From Lachnospiraceae bacterium (GTDB taxonomy: Bacteria; Bacillota; Clostridia; Lachnospirales; Lachnospiraceae), in the NCBI GenBank assembly GCA_022796795.1, contig JAAWJI010000006.1, positions 51,186 to 115,185 on the forward strand: a stretch of DNA of 64,000 nt, written 5' to 3'. The notes beneath the pieces are model-generated. The model was not told the origin of the DNA. It did no database searches and was given only the letters and a program-made list of their open reading frames with translations. Below, piece by piece: positions 44,994-54,188 of this stretch. Made by a program: the position numbers and the translations under genes. Position 1 is the first letter of the stretch. The number at the start of each line of letters is the position of its first letter.

Positions 44994-45908
44994 ATGTACT
45001 ATTTTCCCATCATTTTTTTAGTATTTGCATGTATCTTTGTCCTGGTGAACCACTGCCGGGCAAATGCTATAAGGAAAAAAATATGCTCCCTCTGCTGCCA
45101 CGAAAAGGAAGCATTAATCAATGAATTCATTGAGCCCTTTGGCTTCTGCTATTCCTGCCAGCAGGATTTATTCTACTCCAGAAGGGACGCCTGGCAGCGT
45201 GACTTTGGCTACTGCACCCTCTACGACCAGCTTGCACCCCATTTACAGCTGGTATTTAACTGTGAACCCGTCTATTTTGACTATGAGGGGCGTACCTGGC
45301 TCATTGAATTATGGAAGGGCCAGTACGGCATTAACACCGGAGCCGAAATCGGCGTCTACCATGCAGACGGTCTCCTTGCCCCGGAAGAATATTCCTCGGC
45401 CCTCTTTCAGGCAGCTGAAGATTCGGAGCTTCTGGGGCTTTCCATGGAGCTGCAAAAAGGAGACCAGTCTCTGTTTCAGCGAAGTCAGCGGCACTGGTGG
45501 CTCACCGGATTCCTTATGGGCTGCTTTTCCCGTCCGGAGGATCTTACCCTGAATGTATCCATCACCTTCCCGGACTGCGAGATGATGGACGCATTTCTCC
45601 AGGCCCTCATAGATCTGGGACATTCTTATTGTTCCTACTCGATCCGGTGCACCACAGTTATCTTCTCCTTCTGCAGGCCAAAGTCTCCTCAACCTTGCAG
45701 GCGGACTCCTCTCTGCTGCCGGTTTTCCCAATGGAAAAACCGCTGGCTATGCCGACTGTTCCAATGGATCACCCGGCCCTTCTGTAATTCCGGAGACCAG
45801 CTGCTTTATCTGTACTATTTCTTGCCCTTTGCTTTTCGCAGGACCATATGGATCTGCAATCCCAAACGCTACGGCAAAAAAGGAAAGCATAGGAGAAAAT
45901 CGCGATAA
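44994..45908 (+). CDS. DUF4474-domain protein
   Basis: A 304-residue protein with an N-terminal membrane segment (residues 3-18) and a domain at about 45-215 that contains FGYCTLYDQLAPHL, CEPVYFDYEGRTWLIELWKG and YGINTGAEIGVYHAD, the DUF4474 pattern. The tail is Cys/Arg/Trp-rich and may be membrane-associated. Its function is unknown. It is followed after 35 bases by a metallophosphoesterase on the same strand. Confidence 0.85.
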   Translation: MYYFPIIFLVFACIFVLVNHCRANAIRKKICSLCCHEKEALINEFIEPFGFCYSCQQDLFYSRRDAWQRDFGYCTLYDQLAPHLQLVFNCEPVYFDYEGRTWLIELWKGQYGINTGAEIGVYHADGLLAPEEYSSALFQAAEDSELLGLSMELQKGDQSLFQRSQRHWWLTGFLMGCFSRPEDLTLNVSITFPDCEMMDAFLQALIDLGHSYCSYSIRCTTVIFSFCRPKSPQPCRRTPLCCRFSQWKNRWLCRLFQWITRPFCNSGDQLLYLYYFLPFAFRRTIWICNPKRYGKKGKHRRKSR

Positions 45909-45943
45909 CAGGAATAAGGAAAGCTACGGGAAGGGGATTTGCT

Positions 45944-46831
45944 ATGAGTTATAGACGGAGGCTTGCAAAAGCGTTTACGGGGGCAGAGGTCCTGCCCCTG
46001 TACCCGGACTCCCGCTATGTATTGTTTAGCGACTGCCACCGGGGTCAAGGAAATTCCAATGATAATTTTCTCAAAAATCAGCATTTATATTTTGCCGCCC
46101 TACAGTATTATTACCGCCAGGGCTTTACCTATGTGGAGCTGGGAGATGGAGATGAGCTGTGGGAAAACCGTTCCATGGAGCAGATTGTGGATGTTCACAG
46201 CAATGTGTTCTGGATGCTCTCCCAATTTTACCAGGAAAATCGGCTTTGCCTCCTGTTTGGAAATCATGATATGGTGAAAAAATACGCCAAGTTTACAGCC
46301 CGAACCTGCTCCTCCTACTTTTGTACCCAGCATCAGGAGCAGGTTCCCCTGTTTCCAGACCTGGAGGTTCAGGAGGGATATATTCTGAAGGACTGCCTTA
46401 AGGGCTTCCCCATCTATCTGACTCACGGCCACCAGGCAGATCTCTGGAACAGCGTTTTCTGGCGTCTCACCCGCACTCTGGTCCGCTATCTCTGGGGACC
46501 TCTGGAGAGGCTGGGCTTCCTGGATCCCACAAGCGCCGCCAAAAATTACAAGGTCAAGGAAAAAACAGAGAAGCGACTGGTTTCCTGGGCCCGGGAAGAG
46601 AAGTGTCTTCTCATTTGCGGTCACACCCACCGTCCCACTGTAGGCTCCGCCCAATCTCCCTACTGCAACACGGGAAGCTGCGTCCATCCCCGCTGTATTA
46701 CCTGTCTGGAAATAAAATGCAGGTCCATCACCCTGGTAAAATGGAGCATGCTGACACGGCCGGACGGCAGCTTGTATGTGGGCCGGGAGGTTTTGACGGA
46801 TCCAGTGTGCCTGAGTGAGTTCTTTGAATAG
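45944..46831 (+). CDS. Calcineurin-like metallophosphoesterase
   Basis: A 295-residue protein with the metal-binding motifs in order: FSDCHRG (DxH), VELGDGDELW (GDxxD variant), LLFGNHDM (GNHD), LTHGHQAD (H) and ICGHTHRP (GHxH). This set indicates a two-metal phosphoesterase. The substrate is unknown. It probably shares a transcript with the DUF4474 gene. Confidence 0.9.
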   Translation: MSYRRRLAKAFTGAEVLPLYPDSRYVLFSDCHRGQGNSNDNFLKNQHLYFAALQYYYRQGFTYVELGDGDELWENRSMEQIVDVHSNVFWMLSQFYQENRLCLLFGNHDMVKKYAKFTARTCSSYFCTQHQEQVPLFPDLEVQEGYILKDCLKGFPIYLTHGHQADLWNSVFWRLTRTLVRYLWGPLERLGFLDPTSAAKNYKVKEKTEKRLVSWAREEKCLLICGHTHRPTVGSAQSPYCNTGSCVHPRCITCLEIKCRSITLVKWSMLTRPDGSLYVGREVLTDPVCLSEFFE

Positions 46832-46837
46832 CCTTCT

Positions 46838-47008
46838 CTACCCAATCAAAACGCTTCTTCCCTCAAAGGCAAAGCCATACCGGCGAATCCGATCTGGCCA
46901 GATGCCCTTTGCCTCCAGGGCAGATGCATACTTCTTTTCCTCAATCTGATTCAAGGCAGTCTGGACCGTATCCTCCAGAGTTTCCTCCCGCTTCTGGTTT
47001 CGCACCTA
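46838..47008 (-). pseudogene. C-terminal remnant of a PD-(D/E)XK nuclease/AAA-ATPase-like protein
   Basis: The minus strand encodes [20 protein letters not shown], then [16 protein letters not shown] and a stop at 46838. This is the conserved C-terminus of the DUF1703/PD-(D/E)XK proteins that also carry an AAA-ATPase-like domain. Upstream of about 47008 the similarity stops at the acsE terminator, so only some 55 codons remain. It is a deletion scar. Confidence 0.7.
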
Positions 47009-47019
47009 TTTTCAGCAAA

Positions 47020-47060
47020 AACACCCCGGCTCTCCCAAAAACCGGGATTGCCGGGGTGTT
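47020..47060 (-). terminator. Terminator of the Wood-Ljungdahl operon
   Basis: AACACCCCGGC (47020-47030) pairs perfectly with GCCGGGGTGTT (47050-47060). On the minus strand it is followed by TTTTT and lies 31 bases after the acsE stop. Confidence 0.85.
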
Positions 47061-47090
47061 CTCTATTCTCTCGCAAGAATATTCTGTACC

Positions 47091-47876
47091 TTACAGCTCC
47101 AGATAAGAATCTGCGTACAGGGTATTGTTCTTAATGATATCACAAGATTTAATGGTCTCCATCAGACGCAAGTCATTCGGATTCACAATGGCGGAAGTCA
47201 GACCGCACTGCATAGCCATGGCTACCATAGCAGCGTCCATAATGGGGCGGATGTGCTTGGGCATACCGTTGGAGTTGTTGGACAGACCGCCGGTGGAGTT
47301 CAGCTCCATGTCAGAGATCATCTTAATACACTCCAGGATCTGCTCCTGCTTATCCTGCATGCCCTTGATTACCAGGAACAGAGGATCAAACCACAGATCA
47401 GAGGGATCCATGCCATGCTCCATACCTCTCTCCAGCATAGTCTGGCAGTACATCATACGCTCATCATTATCCTTTGCAATTCCCTCGCCATTGCACAGAG
47501 CAATTACAATGGCATCATTGGCTGCTGCCAGATCAATATACTCAATTCTGCCAGCTGCATCAGCGGAGTTTACAATGGGTTTACCCTTGGAACGGTTGTA
47601 TACGGAAATACCAGCCTCGATGGCCGCTTTGTTTGCGGTATCCAGCGCCAGAGGTACGTTGTCAAAATGGCTCTGCAGCAGCTCTACAGCCCATTTCATC
47701 AGCTCCGGTCCATCGTTCTCTGCAGGTCCGATATTTACATCCAGATATGTAGCGCCTGCATCCAGCTGCTGCTTTGCGCGCTGAAGGATCGGCTCCGGAT
47801 CTCTGCTTGTAAACGCCCGGTTCACTGCCGGTGCGGTTGTGGAAAGTCTCTCCCCAATAACTACGAATTTTGCCAT
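47091..47876 (-). CDS. acsE: Methyl-THF:corrinoid/iron-sulfur protein methyltransferase
   Basis: AcsE moves the methyl group from methyl-tetrahydrofolate to the corrinoid protein AcsCD. The 261-residue protein is a pterin-binding TIM barrel: VIGERLSTTAPAVNRAF at the N-terminus, GATYLDVNIGPAENDGP, PIVNSADAAGR and TGGLSNNSNGMP, where Asn residues contact the substrate. This is the normal length. It is the last gene of the operon. Confidence 0.97.
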   Translation of the reverse strand: MAKFVVIGERLSTTAPAVNRAFTSRDPEPILQRAKQQLDAGATYLDVNIGPAENDGPELMKWAVELLQSHFDNVPLALDTANKAAIEAGISVYNRSKGKPIVNSADAAGRIEYIDLAAANDAIVIALCNGEGIAKDNDERMMYCQTMLERGMEHGMDPSDLWFDPLFLVIKGMQDKQEQILECIKMISDMELNSTGGLSNNSNGMPKHIRPIMDAAMVAMAMQCGLTSAIVNPNDLRLMETIKSCDIIKNNTLYADSYLEL

Positions 47877-47894
47877 TTTTCTTCTCCTTTATAA

Positions 47895-49247
47895 TTAGAT
47901 TTCACCGTTTGCCTGCATATCCTTCAGGAATTTCACCAGCTGTACTGCCTCGTTGGGAGCAACGATAACCTGCCATCCCGGAAGCTTGGCCTCGATATCG
48001 CCCTTCAGCACAGCAACCTTGCCGGGGATGATAAGCTTTCTGCTCTTAACTTTGGGCTCCACGTTCTCGATGATATATTTGGAAACAGAAGTGGAGGACA
48101 GCTTTCCTGCGGCCCATGCAGTCAGAACGGAAAGTCCGCCTGCATCGCTGATTACCAGGTTACAGGGAACACCGGAACGCTCCAGCTCGCCGGAAACCAC
48201 AAAGTAGGTCAGGGCAAAGTCTACGGTGGTCAGACATACGGAATTCTCATCTGCACCGTTCAGAGCATAGATGCCCGGCTCCACCTTCATGGGCTTCTGG
48301 GGATCAGTAAACACATTCTGACGCAGACCATACAGAGGCAGCGCCTGTGCATAGTTCATGCTCTCCATCACGATAATGGAACCATATTTCACGGTGAACA
48401 GGGAGGCGAGAGCCGCCTGCATAGCCGGATCGTTGGCTGCCAGTGCGCCTACGTTTACAATGGTGGGATATCCAAAGGTACGGTTGGTATCCTTCAGTGC
48501 AGCCCGGCGGATCTGTACTGTATTTGCAAATGCCTCTTTCACAGAAGCGGTGCCCACATTCAGTACCAGATTCTTGTTTCCAAGCTTCTCAATAGCGGCA
48601 ACCGTGTCATACAGCTCGTTGATATCCGCTCCGCGAACGCCCAGAACCACGCCTGCCTCCGTAGCCAGTGCGCTCATGGCCTCATAGTTGGAGGCATCTG
48701 CGCCGTCCAGAATGGGCTTTGCGTCTTTGCATACGTCCAGAGCAGCCTTTGCCGCATCCACATTGGTGCATCCCAAAACCAGAACCTTTCCGGACTCTGC
48801 AGCCTTCTTTACAAATGCTGCATATCCAGCCGCGTCACATTCTCCGCAGTAATCCAGATACAGCATCTCTACGTGCATCTGCTCACCGATACGGTCATAG
48901 TCTACAGCCTTTGCAGCCTCAAGCTTGGCATCCATCTCTTCCTCACAACAGGAAACGGAAACCGCATAGCGGGGCTTGCTCACAAAGGTTTTCTCATGAC
49001 GGAACAGAACGGTCTCGCCGCCCAGCGTATACTCAGCATCGCCAGTGCCAACCTTGATGGTCTTCATGGGCGGTGCGGTTGCCTCAGACAGAGCTGCCAG
49101 AGCATCCTCGGACATATGGGGGCATTTGCTGATATCCACAGCGCCCTGGGCCACCTTCATGGAGAATGCCATACAGGTGGGGCTGCCACATTCCTTACAG
49201 TTTGTTTTCGGTGTTAATTTAAAAATATCTAAGCCTTTTAATGCCAT
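47895..49247 (-). CDS. acsC: Corrinoid/iron-sulfur protein large subunit (CODH/ACS gamma)
   Basis: A 450-residue protein whose N-terminal four-cysteine motif (CKECGSPTC with Cys42 in SKCPHM) binds a [4Fe-4S] cluster that reactivates the cobalamin. The TIM barrel follows, and the C-terminal cobalamin-binding domain begins around residue 330. It accepts the methyl group from AcsE and delivers it to AcsB. It lies between acsD and acsE with 25- and 18-base gaps. Confidence 0.97.
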   Translation of the reverse strand: MALKGLDIFKLTPKTNCKECGSPTCMAFSMKVAQGAVDISKCPHMSEDALAALSEATAPPMKTIKVGTGDAEYTLGGETVLFRHEKTFVSKPRYAVSVSCCEEEMDAKLEAAKAVDYDRIGEQMHVEMLYLDYCGECDAAGYAAFVKKAAESGKVLVLGCTNVDAAKAALDVCKDAKPILDGADASNYEAMSALATEAGVVLGVRGADINELYDTVAAIEKLGNKNLVLNVGTASVKEAFANTVQIRRAALKDTNRTFGYPTIVNVGALAANDPAMQAALASLFTVKYGSIIVMESMNYAQALPLYGLRQNVFTDPQKPMKVEPGIYALNGADENSVCLTTVDFALTYFVVSGELERSGVPCNLVISDAGGLSVLTAWAAGKLSSTSVSKYIIENVEPKVKSRKLIIPGKVAVLKGDIEAKLPGWQVIVAPNEAVQLVKFLKDMQANGEI

Positions 49248-49272
49248 GGTAAATTGATCCTCCTTCCCTCGA

Positions 49273-50214
49273 TTAAACCAGTTCTTTGATTAATTTTGAA
49301 ATCGTTGCAACCGATGTCGGGTGTTTCAAAATTACCGCATTGGAGCCAGACGCCAATACTGCTGCAGCGGTTTCCACTTCCATATCGATGCCGCGCTCTT
49401 CCTGAGAACCCCATTCCGGCATGTCCGCCTCAGAAGCCATAGCCTCTTTTACGCTCCACGCCTCATCAGCTACCGGGGTGATAATGGGCATCTGCAGCTG
49501 GGCATCATTTTGGGAAAGAGCTGCTGCTTTAATACGGTCCATGGTGGACACCACATACTCAAAACCATAGCCGGCTGCTGCGGAACCTACGTTCATCACA
49601 ACATTTGCCTGGTCTACGCCCAGCTGTCCAATCAGCACGTTCAGCTGCTTTGCAAGGTTGATATCTACAGCAGACTCTGCGCCTACCTTCTGGCCATAAG
49701 CCAGTCCGGCTGCAGCAGCCACGCCCTTGTAGTTCTCTTCTCTTGCAGACATGATCAGTACGTTCTTTCCCTGCAGCGCCTCGGATACCTTTGCAAACAG
49801 CTCTGCATCCTTCTCCACATGCTTGCAGCCCTCGATTACAAGGGGAACGGTGATGGCATCAGCCACTTCCTTTGCAATGGCAACGCAGTCTTCCACAGGC
49901 TTATTCTCGCCATTGGGATCTGCGCCTTCGAAGCGAAGCACTACGAAGTCTGCTCCTGGCATTTCTTCGGCCTTCTTTGCAATCTCTGCGAAGCTTGTAG
50001 CGCCTGCGTAGTATTCCTTGATCCCTGCAACCTCGTTCTCCAGGCCCATGTCTGTGATCATAACTCCTACCTTCGGCGCGTTCTCGATGGGAGCATCAAA
50101 TGTATAGAAGGGCAATACATTTTCTCCACCGAGCTTTACTGCCTTGTCGCCGGTACCGATTTCTACAGTACGGATGGCAGCGTTAAACTTTCCTGATTTT
50201 CCACTAAACGGCAT
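49273..50214 (-). CDS. acsD: Corrinoid/iron-sulfur protein small subunit (CODH/ACS delta)
   Basis: A 313-residue partner of AcsC and a TIM barrel near the usual length. MPFSGKSGKFNAAIRTVEIG starts the protein, VMITDMGLENEVAGIKEYYA follows, and ILKHPTSVATISKLIKEL ends it. AAGGAGGT is 10 bases before the ATG. It is separated from acsB by an 875-base repeat-rich gap and may be served by a second promoter. Confidence 0.96.
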   Translation of the reverse strand: MPFSGKSGKFNAAIRTVEIGTGDKAVKLGGENVLPFYTFDAPIENAPKVGVMITDMGLENEVAGIKEYYAGATSFAEIAKKAEEMPGADFVVLRFEGADPNGENKPVEDCVAIAKEVADAITVPLVIEGCKHVEKDAELFAKVSEALQGKNVLIMSAREENYKGVAAAAGLAYGQKVGAESAVDINLAKQLNVLIGQLGVDQANVVMNVGSAAAGYGFEYVVSTMDRIKAAALSQNDAQLQMPIITPVADEAWSVKEAMASEADMPEWGSQEERGIDMEVETAAAVLASGSNAVILKHPTSVATISKLIKELV

Positions 50215-50249
50215 TTCTTAGTTACCTCCTTGTCATATTACATGCATCA

Positions 50250-50279
50250 ACGCATATGCAGCGTCTGCCACATATGCGT
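50250..50279 (-). promoter_or_regulatory. Leader hairpin upstream of acsD
   Basis: ACGCATATG (50250-50258) and CATATGCGT (50271-50279) form a perfect 9-bp stem in the presumed acsD leader, between the putative promoter and the ribosome-binding site. No T tract follows, so it is not a classical terminator. It could stabilise the 5' end of the acsDCE message. Confidence 0.5.
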
Positions 50280-50295
50280 GATATCATTTGTAATT

Positions 50296-50325
50296 ATTAT
50301 ACTTCATTTCCCATATGAGCGCAAA
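50296..50325 (-). promoter_or_regulatory. Possible internal promoter for acsDCE
   Basis: On the minus strand TTTGCG (50320-50325) and TATAAT (50296-50301), 18 bases apart, lie about 80 bases before acsD. The -10 is perfect and the -35 weak. It would allow expression of the corrinoid-protein genes independent of the upstream repeats. Confidence 0.45.
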
Positions 50326-50365
50326 TATTTTATGGGGGAAATTCCAGGTTTTTTCCCGTGGGAAG

Positions 50366-50842
50366 GGATGCTTGGCCGGCATGCGGCGCATGTGGACGGC
50401 GTTTGCTTTCTACCTGGGGTATGCTGGATCGGCATGCGCAGCATGCGATCGACGCTTGCTTCCTGCTTGGGGTATGCTGGATCGGCATGCGCAGCATGCG
50501 ATCGGCGCTTGCTTCCTGCTTGGGGGATGCTGGATCGGCATGCGCAGCATGCGATCGGCGCTTGCTTCCTCCTGAGGGGATGCTGGATCGACATGCTTCG
50601 CATGCGATCGGCGCTTGCTTCCTCCTGAGGGGATGCTGGATCGACATGCTTCGCATGCGATCGGCGCTTGCTTCCTGCTTGGGGTATACTGGATCGGCAT
50701 GCTTCGCATGCGATCGACGCTTGCTTCCTCCTGAGGGGATGCTGGATCGGCATGCTTCGCATGCGATCGACGCTTGCTTTCTACCTGGAGTATGCTGGAT
50801 GGACATGCTTCGCATGTCCATCTGCGCTGACGCTCTGCTTGG
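50366..50842. repeat. Tandem array of nine 53-bp repeats, each with a palindrome
   Basis: Units start at about 50366, 50419, 50472, 50525, 50578, 50631, 50684, 50737 and 50790. A typical unit begins GTATGCTGGATCGGCATGCG and ends GCTTGCTTCCTGCTTGGG. Each has a GCATGCGCAGCATGC- or CATGCTTCGCATG-type palindrome; the first and last units are diverged. Unit length is not a multiple of three, and all frames stay open only because units lack stops, so I regard the array as non-coding. There are no spacers, so it is not CRISPR. Confidence 0.9.
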
Positions 50843-51089
50843 GGGCTTCCGCCATGCTTGCCAGGTTCCGCTTTGCGGAGCCTGGCCGGTGCGCTTTGCG
50901 CACCTCACCGTGAGGGCCCTGCCCTCACGGCCGCCTGGCTGTTGTATAGGCTCGAAAGCATCCCTGGGCCTGCCAGGCAGGCCCGCCCTGCGGGCTTTGC
51001 ATGCTGCGCATGCGGGATGCTTTCGAGCTAACACGCCAGGTGAAACCAAATGCCGCCTGGAGGGCGGCGCTTGGTTTCCTGCTGGCGTG
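50843..51089. repeat. Cluster of nested inverted repeats after acsB
   Basis: Several long stems follow one another: GCTCGAAAGCATCCC pairs with GGGATGCTTTCGAGC (about 50949-51028), enclosing CTGCCAGGCAG-, GCCCGC/GCGGGC- and GCATGC-type palindromes. AACACGCCAG pairs with CTGGCGTGTT (about 51030-51091), enclosing GAAACCAA/TTGGTTTC. The last stem touches the acsB stop codon. They may terminate or slow transcription between acsB and acsD, or protect the acsB mRNA end. Confidence 0.8.
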
Positions 51090-53228
51090 TTACATCATTG
51101 GCTCTAATCCAAGTGCCGGGTGGCCTTTTTCGGTCAGGAAGGCCAGTAAGGTCTCGGGATCTTCTGCGATGGTCTCGTCTCCGATCATATCGGTAAAGTT
51201 TTCAATGCCGTACAGCTCTTTTGCGGATTCGTTCAGACGCTCTGCTACAGTCTCTTTCAGCTCTTTGGGCATCCATACGATACGCTCGATTCCGCCCTCG
51301 GCTTTCATGAATTTCTTGGAAGCGATGAAGTGTTTTCCGTGTCCCATGAAGCCCGGTGTCTGCACGCCGCCGCCTGTCATGGATGCCAGCTCGGGGAAGG
51401 TCATTCCCAGAGGCGTCATGCCTGCGTACTCGCGGTTGGCAATAATTACACCGTTGGAGAAGGGCTCTATTCCGCATATACACTCAAAGCATCCGCAGGA
51501 GGTCATGGGATTCTCCATGATGGAGTACAGGGATACCTGCTCCAATGCTCCCTGAGAGTACAGCTTCACTGCCTCGTTTACATCTTCGTACTCACCGGTG
51601 CGCTCGTCGATGATGCGCTCCTTAGTGATTACCTGGCAGGGACCCTGGGGATCCAGCTCGTTGGTTGCCTTGGCATCCAGCCATGACACTGCTCCGCACA
51701 GTCCCAGACGCTCCGGAGTTACCACGCATACGTGGGACGGGGAGAATGCCTGGCAGAGGATGCAGCTGTAGTATACCTCTACAGACTCGTCTGTCAGGGT
51801 GCGCAGACGGTCGTCACGCTTGTCAAAGGAGGGGATGGCCACATTGTGACGCAGGTCAGTACACATAGCGGGATCGGTGATTACCTTCACCTGGCACTTG
51901 TCTACCACGGCGTCAAACTCATTCTTAATCTTTGCGTAGAGAACCTCGCCGATGTGCTTTGCACGGAATCCGGCCTCGTAAGCGCCCTTGCTCACACGCA
52001 CGCGGATCATGTCGCGCTGTCCGGTATGCATTACGCCCTCGATGCAGTTCAGATAGCTGTGGAACTTACGCTCAAATACCGGCTCAAAGTCTGACTGCAT
52101 ATTCTTGCCGGCCACCTCTACAATATAGCCGATGCTGTGCTTGGTTCCAACCTCGAACTCGTCAAGCTCCGGTCCAATGACCTCAATCTTATGGTCTTCC
52201 ACCTCGGCTGCCTCTTTGGTCTGTACCAGCTCGAAGCAATCCACACGGGAGCCGTCGAACTCGACCTGCATATCGCCGCGGCGGATAATCTCGCCCTCAA
52301 ACGCGGAGGCAAACGCCACCGGAATGTCAATGTTGGTAACCTTAATCTTAATATCCCGCGCCTCAATAGAGGTGGGATTGAATTTCTCCGTGTCTCCCTG
52401 AAGAATCAGACTCTTGGGCACATTCATACCCTTCAGGCTCTCCAGATCGTTGGTGATAACCGGGAAGCCAAAGGCGATAGCGCCGCCGCCGCAGGCCACA
52501 GTCAGATCATCCACAGGTGCAAACGCGTTTACAAATGCAAACACACGCTCCATGGTGTACTTCATCAGGTTGGGCAGATCTCCTGGCGTTATGTTTCCGA
52601 AGATCAGAGCCGCGCGCAGAGCCACGGATACGATATGTACCACAGAGGTGATCTCATCGCCCAGCAGGGTAACGCGAACGTTGAAACCGGTATTGTAGCC
52701 AGCCTCAATCAGCTGCTTGCAGATGCCGCCGGTACAGGATACGAAGTTACCCTGAGCCTGATAGCTCTTTACCAGAGCCACTGCTTCCTCAACAGAGGGA
52801 GCCTCATTGATCAGAACGGCAACGCCTGGGATATCTCCCGTTACCAGGGGAACGCCCAGCTCACGGATCCATGCGTCGGAGAAATGACCTACATAGGGCT
52901 CCTCATAGGGCTGCTCGCCGCCCATGTATTTCATGGTCTCGATAATCTCAGCTGCCAGCGCTGTGGCAATACCGGACTGGAACACATTGTGCAGACGGTT
53001 TTTCCGGGTCATCATCTCCTTGATGGTACCCTCCAGAGCTTCCTTCACCTCGCCCATGGTTGTTAATTTCACACCTGTCACTGCATAGTAGCAGGGCAGG
53101 CAGTATGCGGTGTTGGGCAGGGTTACTGCCGCATCCGCACCGAATTTTTCCATTGCATCGGCCACGGATCTCTCGGCCCACGCATACATTTCACTTGATC
53201 CACCAAATACTCTATCAAATAATGTCAC
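51090..53228 (-). CDS. acsB: Acetyl-CoA synthase catalytic subunit (CO-methylating)
   Basis: A 712-residue AcsB that joins methyl, CO and CoA at the A-cluster. The cluster ligands are visible as YYSCILCQAFSPSHVC...LGLCG (four Cys for the [4Fe-4S] cubane and bridge) and SCGCFECI (Cys-Gly-Cys for the distal Ni). The N-terminal CODH-contact domain includes LPNTAYCLPCYYAVTG. The length is close to the usual 730. The start codon is GTG, 8 bases after GGAGG. It lies downstream of cooS and two cooC genes in one operon. Confidence 0.97.
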   Translation of the reverse strand: MTLFDRVFGGSSEMYAWAERSVADAMEKFGADAAVTLPNTAYCLPCYYAVTGVKLTTMGEVKEALEGTIKEMMTRKNRLHNVFQSGIATALAAEIIETMKYMGGEQPYEEPYVGHFSDAWIRELGVPLVTGDIPGVAVLINEAPSVEEAVALVKSYQAQGNFVSCTGGICKQLIEAGYNTGFNVRVTLLGDEITSVVHIVSVALRAALIFGNITPGDLPNLMKYTMERVFAFVNAFAPVDDLTVACGGGAIAFGFPVITNDLESLKGMNVPKSLILQGDTEKFNPTSIEARDIKIKVTNIDIPVAFASAFEGEIIRRGDMQVEFDGSRVDCFELVQTKEAAEVEDHKIEVIGPELDEFEVGTKHSIGYIVEVAGKNMQSDFEPVFERKFHSYLNCIEGVMHTGQRDMIRVRVSKGAYEAGFRAKHIGEVLYAKIKNEFDAVVDKCQVKVITDPAMCTDLRHNVAIPSFDKRDDRLRTLTDESVEVYYSCILCQAFSPSHVCVVTPERLGLCGAVSWLDAKATNELDPQGPCQVITKERIIDERTGEYEDVNEAVKLYSQGALEQVSLYSIMENPMTSCGCFECICGIEPFSNGVIIANREYAGMTPLGMTFPELASMTGGGVQTPGFMGHGKHFIASKKFMKAEGGIERIVWMPKELKETVAERLNESAKELYGIENFTDMIGDETIAEDPETLLAFLTEKGHPALGLEPMM

Positions 53229-53257
53229 GGTGTTTAACCTCCAAATTTTTGAACTTT

Positions 53258-54019
53258 CTATTGCTCTAATATCTCTTTAATTTTGCGGATTTCCTCTGTA
53301 GCCTTCGGGCTTACGTCATAGGGCGCCTTGCCCTGCCGGTCCGCGTCGATGACCTCCGCATTATAATGGATAAAGCCCAGCAGGTCTGCTTCCGGAATCC
53401 TGGAGCGGATAAACGCTTCATCCTCAGATCCGCGGACCTTGTTCGCCACCACGCGCACCCGCTTGACGCCCAGGTCCAAAGCCAGACGCTTTACATTTTT
53501 ATAGGTCTGTACGCTTCTTGCCCCCGGCTCGATCACCACCACGAACTGCTCCATGCCCTCGCAGGTTCCCCTGCCCAGATGTTCCAGACCGGCCTCCATA
53601 TCCATGATAACCACGTCCTGGCTTCTAAGGCTTAGATAATTCAAAATTCGCTTCAGCATCACATGCTCCGGACATACGCATCCGCCCCCTCCGGTTTCTA
53701 CCGTACCCAAGGTCAGAAGCTTTACGCCGTTGTATGTTTTGCTGTAGGTGTCCGGAATATCATCCACTTTTGGATTCAGCTTATAAAACTGATTGTCAGC
53801 CGTGGCTCCGGTCCGCTCCTCGATAAGCTTGCGCATCCTGGAGATGGGGATAATAGAATCCAGCACCTCCTCCGGAAATCCCAGGGCCAGCCCCAGGTTT
53901 GCATCCGGATCCACATCCGCCGCCAGCACGGTTCTGCCCTCCTGGGCATAAAGTCTCGCAAGAGTGGCTGCAAATGTAGTCTTTCCCACGCCGCCTTTCC
54001 CGGTGATTGCAATTTTCAT
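53258..54019 (-). CDS. Nickel-insertion ATPase, CooC/AcsF family (copy next to acsB)
   Basis: A MinD-like P-loop ATPase of 253 residues beginning KIAITGKGGVGKTTFAATLA (deviant Walker A). ADVDPDANLGLALG is the switch I region, and the CxC motif GGCVCPEH binds Ni/Zn between monomers. Its place beside acsB suggests activation of the A-cluster (AcsF-like). The ATG at 54019 has AGGAG upstream; a GTG at 54028 overlaps that site and is not favoured. Confidence 0.92.
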   Translation of the reverse strand: MKIAITGKGGVGKTTFAATLARLYAQEGRTVLAADVDPDANLGLALGFPEEVLDSIIPISRMRKLIEERTGATADNQFYKLNPKVDDIPDTYSKTYNGVKLLTLGTVETGGGGCVCPEHVMLKRILNYLSLRSQDVVIMDMEAGLEHLGRGTCEGMEQFVVVIEPGARSVQTYKNVKRLALDLGVKRVRVVANKVRGSEDEAFIRSRIPEADLLGFIHYNAEVIDADRQGKAPYDVSPKATEEIRKIKEILEQ

Positions 54020-54188
54020 ACTTTTCACTCCTAGCTGTTATCCATGTTTGCTTCATAGAGACGTTCAGCACACGCCTATTGGCAGCTCCTTTTGCTCATA
54101 TGCAGGCGTTCCCTCAGACCGTCAGTTAACCGTCAATTTCATGCAGGCATGATTTTCCGTTCACCTGGCGTCTGGCTGAACCGGCTCC

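Noticed and set aside
50366..50842. Possible CRISPR array
   Set aside because: Units are directly contiguous with no unique spacers, and no cas genes are in the window.
50304..51107. Long open frames on both strands (up to 249 codons) over the repeat array
   Set aside because: The 53-bp period is not divisible by three, so the same repeat is read in three frames. Openness results from lack of stop codons in the unit, and there are no plausible starts.
54029..54188. Possible small gene or riboswitch between the acsB-side cooC and cooS
   Set aside because: No frame has a good ribosome-binding site, and I saw no conserved riboswitch core.
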